Below are positions 35,024-44,929 of a DNA stretch of 64,000 nt, piece after piece. Under the pieces are notes generated by a model. It had not been told where the DNA came from, did not search any database, and worked only from the letters and a program-made list of their open reading frames with translations. Made by a program: the position numbers and the translations under genes. The DNA comes from Legionella sp. GTDB taxonomy: Bacteria > Pseudomonadota > Gammaproteobacteria > Legionellales > Legionellaceae. Within the stretch, counting starts at the first letter, position 1; every line of letters begins with the position of its first letter. The stretch covers positions 24,009-88,008 of the forward strand of contig JAFKHV010000013.1 in NCBI GenBank assembly GCA_017306715.1, in the 5' to 3' direction.

Positions 35024-35803
35024 ATGAAAACGATTTGGATAACAGGCGCCTCCTCTGGAATTGGTGAGGCACTTGCAAAAGAATATGCTCTGCAGGGACA
35101 TAAACTTATATTATCTGCGCGCAACACTCTGGAACTTGAACGAGTAAAGTCGCAATGCCATAATTCTGAACAGCATATCCTGGCACCCCTTGATTTGAGC
35201 GATTATCACGCCCTGGAAGAAAAAGTAACAACACTCGTCGCACAACTTGGTCCCGTTGATATTTTAATCAATAATGCAGGTATCTCTCAGCGTTATTTGG
35301 TGAATGAAGGTAAAATCACTTTGGATGAGCAAATAATAGCCACGAATCTTCTCGGTACCATAGCAATGACGCGGCCAATTTTGCAAGATATGTTGAAATA
35401 TAATCAGGGTCAAATCGTTATTATTTCCAGTATGTTGGGTCTCTTTGGCATGCAAACTCGCTCTGCGTATGCTGCGAGTAAACACGGTTTGCGGGGTTAC
35501 TTTGAAAGTTTACGCAATGAGCTTGCGTCAACAAATATAAGCGTTTCTTTAGTGTACCCCGGTTACGCGCAAACGCGTATTGCTGCAAATTCCCTAGTAT
35601 CCAGCGGTGAAGCTTATGGAGATACCGATACGGTACATGCTCAGGCCATGAGTCCGGTTACCTGCGCCCATAAAATTATTCGTGGCGTAACGCGGCACAA
35701 GCCCGTTATTGTGGTTTCTGCCTTTAAGGAACGCTTTGGCGCCTTCGTTGCTCTCTATTTACCCGCGCTTTTTCGTAAGATTGCACCTAAATTTAAGGTT
35801 TAA
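35024..35803 (+). CDS. Short-chain dehydrogenase/reductase
   Basis: The 259-residue SDR has the NAD(P) loop TGASSGIGEALAKEYA (residues 6-21), the NNAGIS strand end, a catalytic Ser in QIVIISSMLGLFGMQ, and the Tyr-Lys pair in SAYAASKHGLRGYFESLR. Arg after the Rossmann strand (LILSARNTLEL) favours NADP. A C-terminal hydrophobic stretch (FGAFVALYLPALFRKIAPKFKV) suggests membrane association, as in DHRS7-type or fatty-acyl/retinol SDRs. The substrate is not determined by these motifs. The gene ends directly against the convergent DUF1415 gene. Confidence 0.9.
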   Translation: MKTIWITGASSGIGEALAKEYALQGHKLILSARNTLELERVKSQCHNSEQHILAPLDLSDYHALEEKVTTLVAQLGPVDILINNAGISQRYLVNEGKITLDEQIIATNLLGTIAMTRPILQDMLKYNQGQIVIISSMLGLFGMQTRSAYAASKHGLRGYFESLRNELASTNISVSLVYPGYAQTRIAANSLVSSGEAYGDTDTVHAQAMSPVTCAHKIIRGVTRHKPVIVVSAFKERFGAFVALYLPALFRKIAPKFKV

Positions 35804-36343
35804 TTATTTTAAGGGGTAGGGTAGTAGTTGAGCAATTCCAGCAAGTCCTAATTGACGCAAGCGTTGGATATTATTTTCAGGTATTTCTTCAGTATTACCA
35901 TAATAATGAATTGCTTCCTCCACCATCTGTTCACGCAAGATATGCAACATTGGATAAGGGGAACGGTTGGTGTAATTACTGACATCATCGAATTCTGCAT
36001 CTGCAAAACAGTATTGTGGATGAAAAGTAGCGATTTGATAAATTCCTGCGTAATGAGTTGCCTCCAGCAAATCATTGGCCTGGTCAACAAAATCCAAATA
36101 GTCAAAAAAATCTTCTACTAAATGAGGAAATACCACCACGATTGTGCTTATTTCCTGATGCGCATCCAGATAAAGAATTTCTTGCATAAAATCTTCTAGT
36201 CCCTGAGCTTGGTCTTGTGTGGTGCTAACGGAGATTTTTAATGAGTTACGCGTTACCTCCCGCTGGGCGAAGGGACATAAATTTAAACCAATAACTACGT
36301 TATTAATCCATGCTTGTGTATTGCTTAAATAATCAGTGCTCAT
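35804..36343 (-). CDS. DUF1415 family protein
   Basis: The 179-residue protein matches the conserved DUF1415 family of gammaproteobacteria: it begins NTQAWINNVVIGLNLCPFAQREV and has STIVVVFPHLVEDFFDYLDFVD, GIYQIATFHPQYCFADAEFDDVSNYTNRSPYPMLHILRE and a C-terminal GIAQLL. The Cys in LNLCPFA and the HPxYxF segment are the most conserved features. No biochemical role is established for the family. Its ATG overlaps the stop of the giant SecA-like gene by 4 bases, so translation of the two is coupled. Confidence 0.9.
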   Translation of the reverse strand: MSTDYLSNTQAWINNVVIGLNLCPFAQREVTRNSLKISVSTTQDQAQGLEDFMQEILYLDAHQEISTIVVVFPHLVEDFFDYLDFVDQANDLLEATHYAGIYQIATFHPQYCFADAEFDDVSNYTNRSPYPMLHILREQMVEEAIHYYGNTEEIPENNIQRLRQLGLAGIAQLLPYPLK

Positions 36344-39300
36344 AATGATTTTATCGCTGTTCTAGGGGATAGGGGTTGAAACCTGGCTGAGGATACTCGT
36401 TCTTGAGTGACAGGAATCACCGGAATATTTTGCTCTTCTTTATAAAGGGTTGCTTCATAGGCTAAAAACTCGCCCAAAGTATTAAATTTTCGCGTTTGGT
36501 AACGGATTTTTTGTCTTTCTAGATGTTCTGTTGCTGTTAGAAGTTTTTGTTCGCTTATCTTTTGCTCTAATTCTGCTACACGGTTCAATTGTTTGTTTAA
36601 TTCATCGTTACACATCTGTCGCGAATTCTCAATTCTTGCATTTTGCTCTTCTAAATACTTATTCAATTCAGCATCTTTCGCTGTTAAGAATGTTTTTATT
36701 TTTTCTAAATTATCCTTTAACTTTTTTTGCTTCTCTTCTTTGGGTATCGATATTTGTGCACCGATTGATTTTAGAGTGCCGATAAAGCTTGATTTTTGTT
36801 TATTATCAGCAATTATTGCCTTTTTTGTATAAATTTTATTTAACTTATTTACGATTTTATCGTGCTTTATGGTCGCTTCTTTAATGCTCGTTTTTAGGGG
36901 CTGCTCAGCCTGCCATAATTTCTCAGCATCAGTGTTTTGCAGATAATTCTTATAATATTGACTGAGTGGTTCAGGTAAGTTTTGTGACAAACTGTCGGGT
37001 ATAGAGTCCCAGGTATATTTATTTTTAAAATCGAGGAGAACCTCGAATTTTATTTCTTCTTTTAGTTGTGACAATTTTGCTAAAAGCTCGTTGAGATGTG
37101 CTTGATGATCCTGTGGCATGCGCGCGAGCCAGGCTGAGCGATAACCAAAAAAATGAGGAATCCGCTCTGGATGCTCGATTTGTAATTCAATAAATGAATC
37201 CATGCCGTCATGAACCTGGCGCAATTTAATCTGATTGTGCTCCAGTTGCATTAGTCTGGCCAGGTTCTTTTCCTTATCGCGAAGTAAATTTTGAATACAA
37301 TCCTGCTTTGTTGATGAAGCTGAAAATAACTCTAAAGCTGATTGCAGTTGCTTAAATGGTTTTTGCAGCGAAATACATGCAGGATAATTAGACCAGCGTT
37401 TAAGATGTTCTTGCAATTCCAAAATAGTATAAGGCTCATCCGAATCACATAGTTGATTGATTTTATTCTTAAAATGACTCCATAACGGGTTGTTTATAAG
37501 TTTTTTATGTGAGTCCAGCACAGATAAAACCTGTTTCAAAGAATGAATTTTCTGGTCAGCTACTGCTTTATCATGCACCTGATCACGAAAATCTAACGGA
37601 CAGTGCGGAAGTTCAGACATTGAATCAACTGCTTCGAGTGCAGTAGTAAGAATTTCCTGGGTGCGCACCCATGGTCGCCATCCTTTAGGTAGAGAATGGG
37701 AGTATTTTTGCAGTAAAACATATGTTTCTTGCGTATTTTGTGCACTGGGATTTGCTAATAGAGCATCAACCCGGGTTAAGATTTCTTGTGCCGCATGCTG
37801 CTCTGAGCGACTTTGAAAAAGACCGTATAAGCTAAACTGATTGCACCATCTTAGTTGTTTTTGCAAGTAACGCGCGACATGAATCAGTTTATTTTGAGTG
37901 TAAAGTTGTTCCAGAGAAATTAATTCCTGGTCTTCAGGTGCACCCATATTTTGCCAGATTTTATTAAAACTGATTAGTAAATCATTCATTTTGCATTGTG
38001 TGATGAGCTGCTTATCTAAAGGATCCTGCTCCAGAAATAAGGCTTTCACTCGGGTGAGTAGTATTTGTGTTTGCTCATCATTTGCTGTTTTTAAAAAATC
38101 TTGAACATGAGACTCAACTAGTGTATCTAATTTTTTTCCACTTTTTAATGTGCGTATTATCTCTTGCTGTTGTTGCGTGGGGAACAGGTCTAAAACCGTT
38201 GTAAATTTTTTACTTAGTGAGTTAGAAGGGTTTTTAATGAGTGTCTTTAAGGTAACGCATAAATTACCGATGAGGTAGGGTAATTGTTGCTGTGCGCTTT
38301 CCTTTTGTAAAGGTGCATCGGGTTGGTAATGCAAATAAGCCCCTGCCTTATCTTTCACGGTCATACTCACTTGATGGTTTTGCGTATTCTGATTTATTTT
38401 ACGCCATAAGTGCTGTTCCTGATGCAGTGCCGCTTGCACCTTTAACTCTTCCTGAAGCTCCAGCGTTTGTAAGTATTGGTACTTAATGTTTTGCAGTGAG
38501 CTCATGTGTACTTGTTCATGCTGCGCCATTTTCCCCCAAAATTCTTTGAGATACTCCTTCCATACTACGCATGCAGCATCAGTATATTTTTGAATGTTCT
38601 CCTTATTCAGGTCAATTGAAAAATCAGATTGAAGGATACTTATTTCCGTGAGTACCGTTTGACGCCAGGTTAGAAGTTGTTCTTTGTTATTGGGTTTAAC
38701 TTCGAGAAGTAGCTCTTCCCATGCGGCAATTTGCTGCTGGATGAGCAACTGCACGCGTTGTGCCTGATGATTAAAACGTCGCTCTGCTAGCGCCGTACTT
38801 TTTAAGTTTTGTTGTCGTTGCGCAATCTCACTCATATTGAGCTTATTTTTGGTTTTCTGGGATGATAGATTGTAAATTAACTTTCGAAACCAGTGTTCTT
38901 TTGGCTGCTTGACTTGATAAATAGGAAGCCATTCACCAAAATTGCCGTTACGGGCACTACGTCCCGCAATTTGCGTCGTCAGCCGATTTGTATCAGGAAA
39001 AGTTTGAATTACGAACAGACCGCGAGGATGATTTTCCGGAATAATATCCGTGCCTCTGGAGAGCTGGGCGGTGCCAATCGTAATTGTATTGGATCTACCT
39101 GCCTGCTGAATCTTTTTATCATGTACCAAATTATTTTCTTGGCCGGTAACGAGCTGTAAATTATAAGTATTTGCAGGGAGATTTGCGCGAAGATATGTCT
39201 CAATAGCTCGTGCCTCCACGAAATCTTCTGCGATAATCAATATGGGTTGTATATCGCCCTGATGCTTATTTTTACTGGCTTCCAAAATCGCATTTTTTAA

Positions 39301-42300
39301 AAGTATACGCGCCCGTAAGGGATTGCGCGTGATGATTACATCATGTTTATGACGGTTATCACCCGCATGAGGTGGAATATTGATGGCCTGTATATTAAAA
39401 ATTCCCGCTAATTCTTTGAGTTCGAATAATTCTCCAGGTGTTCCCGATATTCCAATCAGTCGACCTTGATGTTGATACTCTTTAACTAAACCAATTGCTG
39501 ATTGAGAAGCAATGACTTGGGTCCCTGGATCAATGCGCTGGTTTAAACGTGCCTGCAGTGCTTGATGCACGCCCTCACCAATAATTCCGGTTTTAGGGAA
39601 GCTTTTGAGTACAGGGCAAATGCTGGTGTAATGAACACCTTCCTCACTAATACACGATTTCAGAAGATAATGCTTATTCTCTTGCATGTGCATGGCCTTG
39701 CAACAGGCAATGAGCCATTTTTTAAGCTGAGCTCTAGATGATCCAGTGACGAAATTTACTTTATTTGCGTCATTTTGCTCATTGACTTGTATTTGATGCA
39801 ATAAATATTTTCGTAGTTGATCGATATCTTCCTCTTCATCCCAAGCATTATTCCCAATATTTTTAAAAGTAGCTGAATTAATAAATGTTAATACCATCGG
39901 ATAAATCCACAAGGCTTTCTGATTCTGCTCGGGCTCCTGGGTGACTAATTGATAAGCGGTATTTTGATCTAAAAGAGCATCATCGCACTCATCCAGTATC
40001 AAGCTACGGGGTGCATTAAGGTATAATAGGTGTGTTTTGTGCTGTTCTTGGGCGGCGAGGCGGAACAATGCTAAATCTTCGACGGTTGAGAAATTAATTC
40101 CTTGCGCTTGATACTTTTCCGCGGGGCTTTTGCTATGGATCACTGCAGAAGGTATATCGAGAAAATTGAAAAAGGGTTCACCATTATTTTCATAATCGCG
40201 TTCAAGGAGCATCGTGTTGGCAGTGCAGATATCAACGGGGCCGCGAGTATATTCAAGGACTGCGAGTAAGGGAGTAATCAAGCTTTTCCCTTCACCGGTA
40301 CAAATGCGCATCAATAAATTGTGTGAGGGGTACTGTTGACTTAATAGTAAAACCAGCATTTGTGTGCTGTTGGGGAAAAGTCCGGTGGTGCGAAAATAGA
40401 TTTCACGGATAACCGCTAAAAATTCCAATAGGCACTGCTCGTGTTGTAACTCGTCAAGATCATTGGGGGTACGTAACTGCTGAAATAATTCATGCGCTTT
40501 ATTTTTTAATTCAATGCGGGTACAGGCTGTAAGTTTTTTTAAACTCTTGAAGTCATCATGTCCTTGTGCATCGAGATAACCCAGAACGTTAATATAGGTC
40601 AGTTGTCGTGCAAGTTTCACTTGATCTTCGGTATTGAGTTTTAGTTCATGAACTAAATCCTCAATTTCTTTTAAGGCTTTTGGAATGCGGTTTAAATTAA
40701 AGTGATTTTGTAGATCTCGAGATTTACCGGGTTGCGCAAGCGGATTTTTATCATATTGAGCACAGTATTCTGCTAAGCTTATTCCGGAATCAGGAGCGAT
40801 GACCTTAAGTACTGTTTCTATTTTGGGCAGGGGTAGCGCTTGATATAAAGAGGCAATTAGCTCTTGGCTTCCAGGATTTTGGACAAGAAAATTAATAAAT
40901 GTTTTTAACTGCTCCAGAGTTAAAAACTTATCTTTAGAATTCCCTGTGGCTTGCACGAGCAGTTGCGCTAATTTTTCATATTGTTCTTGGGGTACATTAA
41001 TTTGTTTTAATTGTTCTAGAATTGTCTCTAGATTGCTTAATTCATTTATATTTTCTTCTGATAAGGGGATACGCTCAATCATATGAATGATTAACGCGCT
41101 ATCTACAGGTTTTTTGACAAGATGGCCACCGATTTCTTTAAAAAGCATGCTGATTATTTCTACTGATTCGCTGGGCAAACGTGCCAAATGCTTAATTAAT
41201 GGTTGTGTGATTGTATCTCGCACATTCTCAGGAATTGGTAAGCTGTTGAAGTTGTTTAACGCGGCTAAAGGAAAAGGATTGCTACTTTTAAGATTATGCT
41301 TAAAACTCATTTTAAAAAAATCTTTCCTTAGGTCTTCCTCAAGATTCATTGCAAATACATGAGGTACCTCTTTTAGGGCACGAACTTTTTCTTCTAGAGA
41401 GGCTTCCGGGTATCGGCTTAATTCGCTCAAAATTAATTCCAGGTACTCAATTAATTGATGCTGCGGAATGCCGGCCAACAATATTTGTTTCGTACTAAAA
41501 TCTATTAGATTTAATTTTTTAAGAAGATCAATTACTTGCGTAAAGCACGCAGGGCTGTAATTTTTGAGTGAAATTAATTGGTCGACGGCTTTTAAAATTT
41601 GCGTGATGTGGATTTCGTATTTTGCCAAAGCTTTAGAGGCGATCGCAGCACTATCAAAAATTTGGGATGATTGAATTATGTCTTCATCTAATTTTTGATC
41701 ACCGGAGTTTAATTTTAAAAGCACATAGGTTAGTTCTTTTTTTAAGGCCGCAACCATTTCGTCTTGAAAAATATGGCTTAAAGTGTGATATTGATTAAAC
41801 TTTTTGAACCAATCCAGTACAATTTTTGAGGTTAAACCATACCCTCTAAAGTAGCGTTCATTGTCTTGTATGTAGCTTTTCAGATATAAATGACCAGCCA
41901 ATAATTCAGCTTTTAAAAAAAGGTTTGAAACCTCTGTCTTCCCCTCGATAATACAATCAAGGAGTACCTTAATTTTATTTTTTCCTTGAAATTGTAGTTC
42001 TTGTTCCAGCATATTGGTTACATAACTCTCAAGCGTTTCTAGCTGCTTGAGAATATCTTTAAACTCAGGCTTAGGTGTTTTTTCCCATAATGAAAAAAAG
42101 ACATCTAATTCTTGCAGTAATAACTTTAGTGGTTCTAATTGAGCAGTGATTTTGGGCTTTTTTATTTCATTGACTGATAACAATAAACTGGGTGCGTCAA
42201 CGAGATTTTGTCTACTCCGTATTATTTTTAATATCGTATCCACCAGTAATTCATTCACCTTAGGAATACCCGCTTCACCAAAAACACACTGCGGCAGATA

Positions 42301-44685
42301 GGGTTTAATGACACTCCGTTGTAGCCATGAAATAAAAGTAGATTGCCCCATCTTCTCGAATTCACTTTTTAATGAGCATTCATCTAAAAGTTTTTTTAGT
42401 CCCTGTTCAATTTCTGCAGGAGTGGGTAAGTTTGAAACGCGGATATTTAAATTACTAAAAGCCTGCATAAAGCAAGTTCGGATAGTTATATCCCAGGGAG
42501 TAAGTTTTTTACTCCAAAAATCAACAAAAGATGGACTGTAAAATTCTTCTATGAAATTGAATTTTAAGGATGCCAGCATATGGAAATAATGAGGGTAGAA
42601 TCCTTTATTATGTATATCGATTCGGTCTCGATGCATCATCTGCATAAATTCAAAGAAGAGTTTTTCCTTTTCTGGCTTTAATTTATCATCACGCTTGGAT
42701 AGGCTCTGATCCAGGCGCTCCAATAAAGGAAACCCCTCGTTAAAAAGGCAGGAGCAGAAGTAATCTATAAGCGTTTGCTTCTGCTCAAAGTTTATGGTTA
42801 AGTAAGTGGTAAATTTTTTAAAGATATGTACCAGGGTCTTGGCATCGAAGTGTTGATTTTCAAGGATCGCCTGGTTTAAAGCGTTCAGTATTCTTCTTTG
42901 CTCAGACAGACTAAACAGTTTGATGCCTTCATCCGTATCATAATCGCTTTGTAATTCTTCAATGAAACAATCAATTCCAGCAATCCATTGCCCCATATTT
43001 GCCTCTTTATCACAGCACAATGTGTGGGTCATGAGTAGCCATTGCGAGTAGAGCTCAAAATGATCGGAGGCTTTTTCCTGAATTTTTGCAAACTGGGCGC
43101 GAATCCTGTCAAGAGAAAAAGTTGATTTCCAGTTTAAGCCTAAGATACGAAATAAACCTTGTTTTACTTCGTTTTCTAACCCTGGAAGCCCCATAATGTG
43201 CATTTCTGTGGGGAGCAGAATATCTCGCAAGTATTTATGAAATGTTGTTTTATTAAACTGGAATAAAGTCTCAGTATTCTGCATTTCTATAGACACTTGC
43301 TTAAATTGCGGGTTGGCATGAAGCATGGCGTTGTAAGCACCATCAAAACTCCAATCAAGCGTGCAAAGCTCCTGGAATTGATCCACCGGATTAGCTGCAT
43401 TTTTGAGCACCAAAAGTATGCGGTTTAAGGTGATTAGAAAATGACCTTTATGATTTAAATGACAAGGGGAGGGTAGAGTTAATCCGAAATCATGAATCGC
43501 GGATAGAAATTCATCGGTGTAACCTAAATAAAACGAATTAAAGTCAAAAATGTGAATTGGATTTAATAAATGCAGTTCTGTAAGGCGATTCCACCAGGTA
43601 ATTTGCTCAGGCAGCAAAGACGATAATTTTTTGAGATTTTTTATTGATTCAATTTCAAGAAAACATCTTTGTGCGAATGAATTGCGGAGAAAAGATAGGT
43701 TCACTCCTTTTTGAAGCGCATGTGCGGCATATTCCACAAATAATTTTAGGTGATTTTCTCCCCCCAGGATAAAGAGTTTTGTCAGTAAAGGGGTCATCCA
43801 CAGGGTATCTTCAACAGGGAGTTGCGTGAACAGCTGTGTACAGTGGGGAATTAGAGTAATTAAAGCCTGCTGTTGCTGCTGGAGATCAGGACTCATTAGA
43901 GCAAGACATATTTCTTCTTCTACTCCCGTTAATAACGAGCGCATGTGTGTGATATGCGGTAACACAATCTCAACGAGCTGGTCTGGAGCGAAAAGGCGCG
44001 GTGCTAATGAGGTCGGAAGCGTAATCGGGGTGTTTGTATAGCATAAATTTTTAACGCGACTATCATCGATGTACAGTCCTTTCGGTAAATTTTCAAGAAC
44101 GAGTCCATCGGTAAACGCATGTCGATTATTTTGCACCAAGTCACAGACTAACTTATGAATTTGATGGACACCATAGGCCTCTGTTTGCATCATTATTTGC
44201 TTAAAAATTGACTGGTCGAGTATCTCGGATTGCTTTATTTTCTCAAAAGCCCAGCTTACGGTGGGTTTCATCATCTGCGCATGCCTGATTGCAGTCTGTT
44301 GCGATACAGTCTTAGCTCCATGCACATCCATACTACGTTGGATTTCAATCCCGGGATGTTGAAAATTTTCTTCATTGATTAATTTGTAAGCACCAACTTG
44401 TCCCTTTTGTTTACGATTGCGAAATTGCGCGGCTTGATGATCTGTAAATGCACGTACAGCTAATAGCTGCAAAAATTTGCTTGTTTCGGGTTGTTCTGGA
44501 ATTGTAAATAGATAAATTCTTTTTCTCGGGGCAGACAGAAAGGTTTTAATTGCATCGATATCATAAGCATCCAAATCCTCCGGAAACGCGACCATTACAG
44601 GATCAGTGCATTCTTCAAGCTCTGCTGTAAGGAGTAATTGTTCCAATTGGTTTTTAAGCTGCGGGTTATGTGTATCGATTGTCAC
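36340..44685 (-). CDS. Giant protein with a SecA-like ATPase/helicase core
   Basis: I place the start at GTG 44685 (VTIDTHNPQL): AGGAG lies 7 bases upstream and TATAAT lies about 52 bases upstream at 44737-44742. The ATG at 44796 is upstream of that -10. The product is about 2781 residues. Residues 1-1400 are helical without a known family. Around 1440-1920 there is a SecA-type DEAD motor: Walker A ICTGEGKSL (near 1465), Walker B LDECDDALLD (near 1566), IGISGTPGE (SecA has a TGT-type loop here), TAQLSRGTDI (SecA: NMAGRGTDI) and QIAGRSARNGNFGEW (SecA: QLRGRAGRQGD). The remaining 860 residues are predicted coiled coil and helical, ending with E-rich text (YKEEQ). No zinc tail or signal peptide exists. 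It is coupled to a DUF1415 gene. A Dot/Icm effector or large intracellular ATPase is inferred. Confidence 0.8.
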   Translation of the reverse strand: MTIDTHNPQLKNQLEQLLLTAELEECTDPVMVAFPEDLDAYDIDAIKTFLSAPRKRIYLFTIPEQPETSKFLQLLAVRAFTDHQAAQFRNRKQKGQVGAYKLINEENFQHPGIEIQRSMDVHGAKTVSQQTAIRHAQMMKPTVSWAFEKIKQSEILDQSIFKQIMMQTEAYGVHQIHKLVCDLVQNNRHAFTDGLVLENLPKGLYIDDSRVKNLCYTNTPITLPTSLAPRLFAPDQLVEIVLPHITHMRSLLTGVEEEICLALMSPDLQQQQQALITLIPHCTQLFTQLPVEDTLWMTPLLTKLFILGGENHLKLFVEYAAHALQKGVNLSFLRNSFAQRCFLEIESIKNLKKLSSLLPEQITWWNRLTELHLLNPIHIFDFNSFYLGYTDEFLSAIHDFGLTLPSPCHLNHKGHFLITLNRILLVLKNAANPVDQFQELCTLDWSFDGAYNAMLHANPQFKQVSIEMQNTETLFQFNKTTFHKYLRDILLPTEMHIMGLPGLENEVKQGLFRILGLNWKSTFSLDRIRAQFAKIQEKASDHFELYSQWLLMTHTLCCDKEANMGQWIAGIDCFIEELQSDYDTDEGIKLFSLSEQRRILNALNQAILENQHFDAKTLVHIFKKFTTYLTINFEQKQTLIDYFCSCLFNEGFPLLERLDQSLSKRDDKLKPEKEKLFFEFMQMMHRDRIDIHNKGFYPHYFHMLASLKFNFIEEFYSPSFVDFWSKKLTPWDITIRTCFMQAFSNLNIRVSNLPTPAEIEQGLKKLLDECSLKSEFEKMGQSTFISWLQRSVIKPYLPQCVFGEAGIPKVNELLVDTILKIIRSRQNLVDAPSLLLSVNEIKKPKITAQLEPLKLLLQELDVFFSLWEKTPKPEFKDILKQLETLESYVTNMLEQELQFQGKNKIKVLLDCIIEGKTEVSNLFLKAELLAGHLYLKSYIQDNERYFRGYGLTSKIVLDWFKKFNQYHTLSHIFQDEMVAALKKELTYVLLKLNSGDQKLDEDIIQSSQIFDSAAIASKALAKYEIHITQILKAVDQLISLKNYSPACFTQVIDLLKKLNLIDFSTKQILLAGIPQHQLIEYLELILSELSRYPEASLEEKVRALKEVPHVFAMNLEEDLRKDFFKMSFKHNLKSSNPFPLAALNNFNSLPIPENVRDTITQPLIKHLARLPSESVEIISMLFKEIGGHLVKKPVDSALIIHMIERIPLSEENINELSNLETILEQLKQINVPQEQYEKLAQLLVQATGNSKDKFLTLEQLKTFINFLVQNPGSQELIASLYQALPLPKIETVLKVIAPDSGISLAEYCAQYDKNPLAQPGKSRDLQNHFNLNRIPKALKEIEDLVHELKLNTEDQVKLARQLTYINVLGYLDAQGHDDFKSLKKLTACTRIELKNKAHELFQQLRTPNDLDELQHEQCLLEFLAVIREIYFRTTGLFPNSTQMLVLLLSQQYPSHNLLMRICTGEGKSLITPLLAVLEYTRGPVDICTANTMLLERDYENNGEPFFNFLDIPSAVIHSKSPAEKYQAQGINFSTVEDLALFRLAAQEQHKTHLLYLNAPRSLILDECDDALLDQNTAYQLVTQEPEQNQKALWIYPMVLTFINSATFKNIGNNAWDEEEDIDQLRKYLLHQIQVNEQNDANKVNFVTGSSRAQLKKWLIACCKAMHMQENKHYLLKSCISEEGVHYTSICPVLKSFPKTGIIGEGVHQALQARLNQRIDPGTQVIASQSAIGLVKEYQHQGRLIGISGTPGELFELKELAGIFNIQAINIPPHAGDNRHKHDVIITRNPLRARILLKNAILEASKNKHQGDIQPILIIAEDFVEARAIETYLRANLPANTYNLQLVTGQENNLVHDKKIQQAGRSNTITIGTAQLSRGTDIIPENHPRGLFVIQTFPDTNRLTTQIAGRSARNGNFGEWLPIYQVKQPKEHWFRKLIYNLSSQKTKNKLNMSEIAQRQQNLKSTALAERRFNHQAQRVQLLIQQQIAAWEELLLEVKPNNKEQLLTWRQTVLTEISILQSDFSIDLNKENIQKYTDAACVVWKEYLKEFWGKMAQHEQVHMSSLQNIKYQYLQTLELQEELKVQAALHQEQHLWRKINQNTQNHQVSMTVKDKAGAYLHYQPDAPLQKESAQQQLPYLIGNLCVTLKTLIKNPSNSLSKKFTTVLDLFPTQQQQEIIRTLKSGKKLDTLVESHVQDFLKTANDEQTQILLTRVKALFLEQDPLDKQLITQCKMNDLLISFNKIWQNMGAPEDQELISLEQLYTQNKLIHVARYLQKQLRWCNQFSLYGLFQSRSEQHAAQEILTRVDALLANPSAQNTQETYVLLQKYSHSLPKGWRPWVRTQEILTTALEAVDSMSELPHCPLDFRDQVHDKAVADQKIHSLKQVLSVLDSHKKLINNPLWSHFKNKINQLCDSDEPYTILELQEHLKRWSNYPACISLQKPFKQLQSALELFSASSTKQDCIQNLLRDKEKNLARLMQLEHNQIKLRQVHDGMDSFIELQIEHPERIPHFFGYRSAWLARMPQDHQAHLNELLAKLSQLKEEIKFEVLLDFKNKYTWDSIPDSLSQNLPEPLSQYYKNYLQNTDAEKLWQAEQPLKTSIKEATIKHDKIVNKLNKIYTKKAIIADNKQKSSFIGTLKSIGAQISIPKEEKQKKLKDNLEKIKTFLTAKDAELNKYLEEQNARIENSRQMCNDELNKQLNRVAELEQKISEQKLLTATEHLERQKIRYQTRKFNTLGEFLAYEATLYKEEQNIPVIPVTQERVSSARFQPLSPRTAIKSL

Positions 44686-44736
44686 CAAGCTTCTCCTGCT
44701 TTTAAATAGGACAGTGTGAGTCAAATTTGAGGGTTT

Positions 44737-44742
44737 ATTATA
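44737..44742 (-). promoter_or_regulatory. TATAAT -10 element ahead of the giant gene
   Basis: On the minus strand TATAAT sits about 52 bases before the GTG start, and the AGGAG ribosome-binding site lies 7 bases before it. A good -35 box is not obvious (TATTTA at 17 bases). The position supports starting translation at 44685. Confidence 0.5.
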
Positions 44743-44929
44743 CCTTTTCCCTAAACAAATAAATACTTCCATCATGTAAAATAAATGTAAAAACAATCCA
44801 CTTATTACTCTAGATTAGTAAAAAAATCTTGTATTTATTAACAAATGTGAGTTGATTGTAAGCAAGATGAAATTAACTGCTACAATTATGGGTAATCATT
44901 ATTTGCATCAAGTTGCGCCTGGATGAGAC

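Noticed and set aside
44686..44796. Extension of the giant gene to an ATG at 44796
   Set aside because: The extension would begin upstream of the TATAAT at 44737-44742 and has no ribosome-binding site, whereas GTG 44685 has AGGAG at 7 bases.
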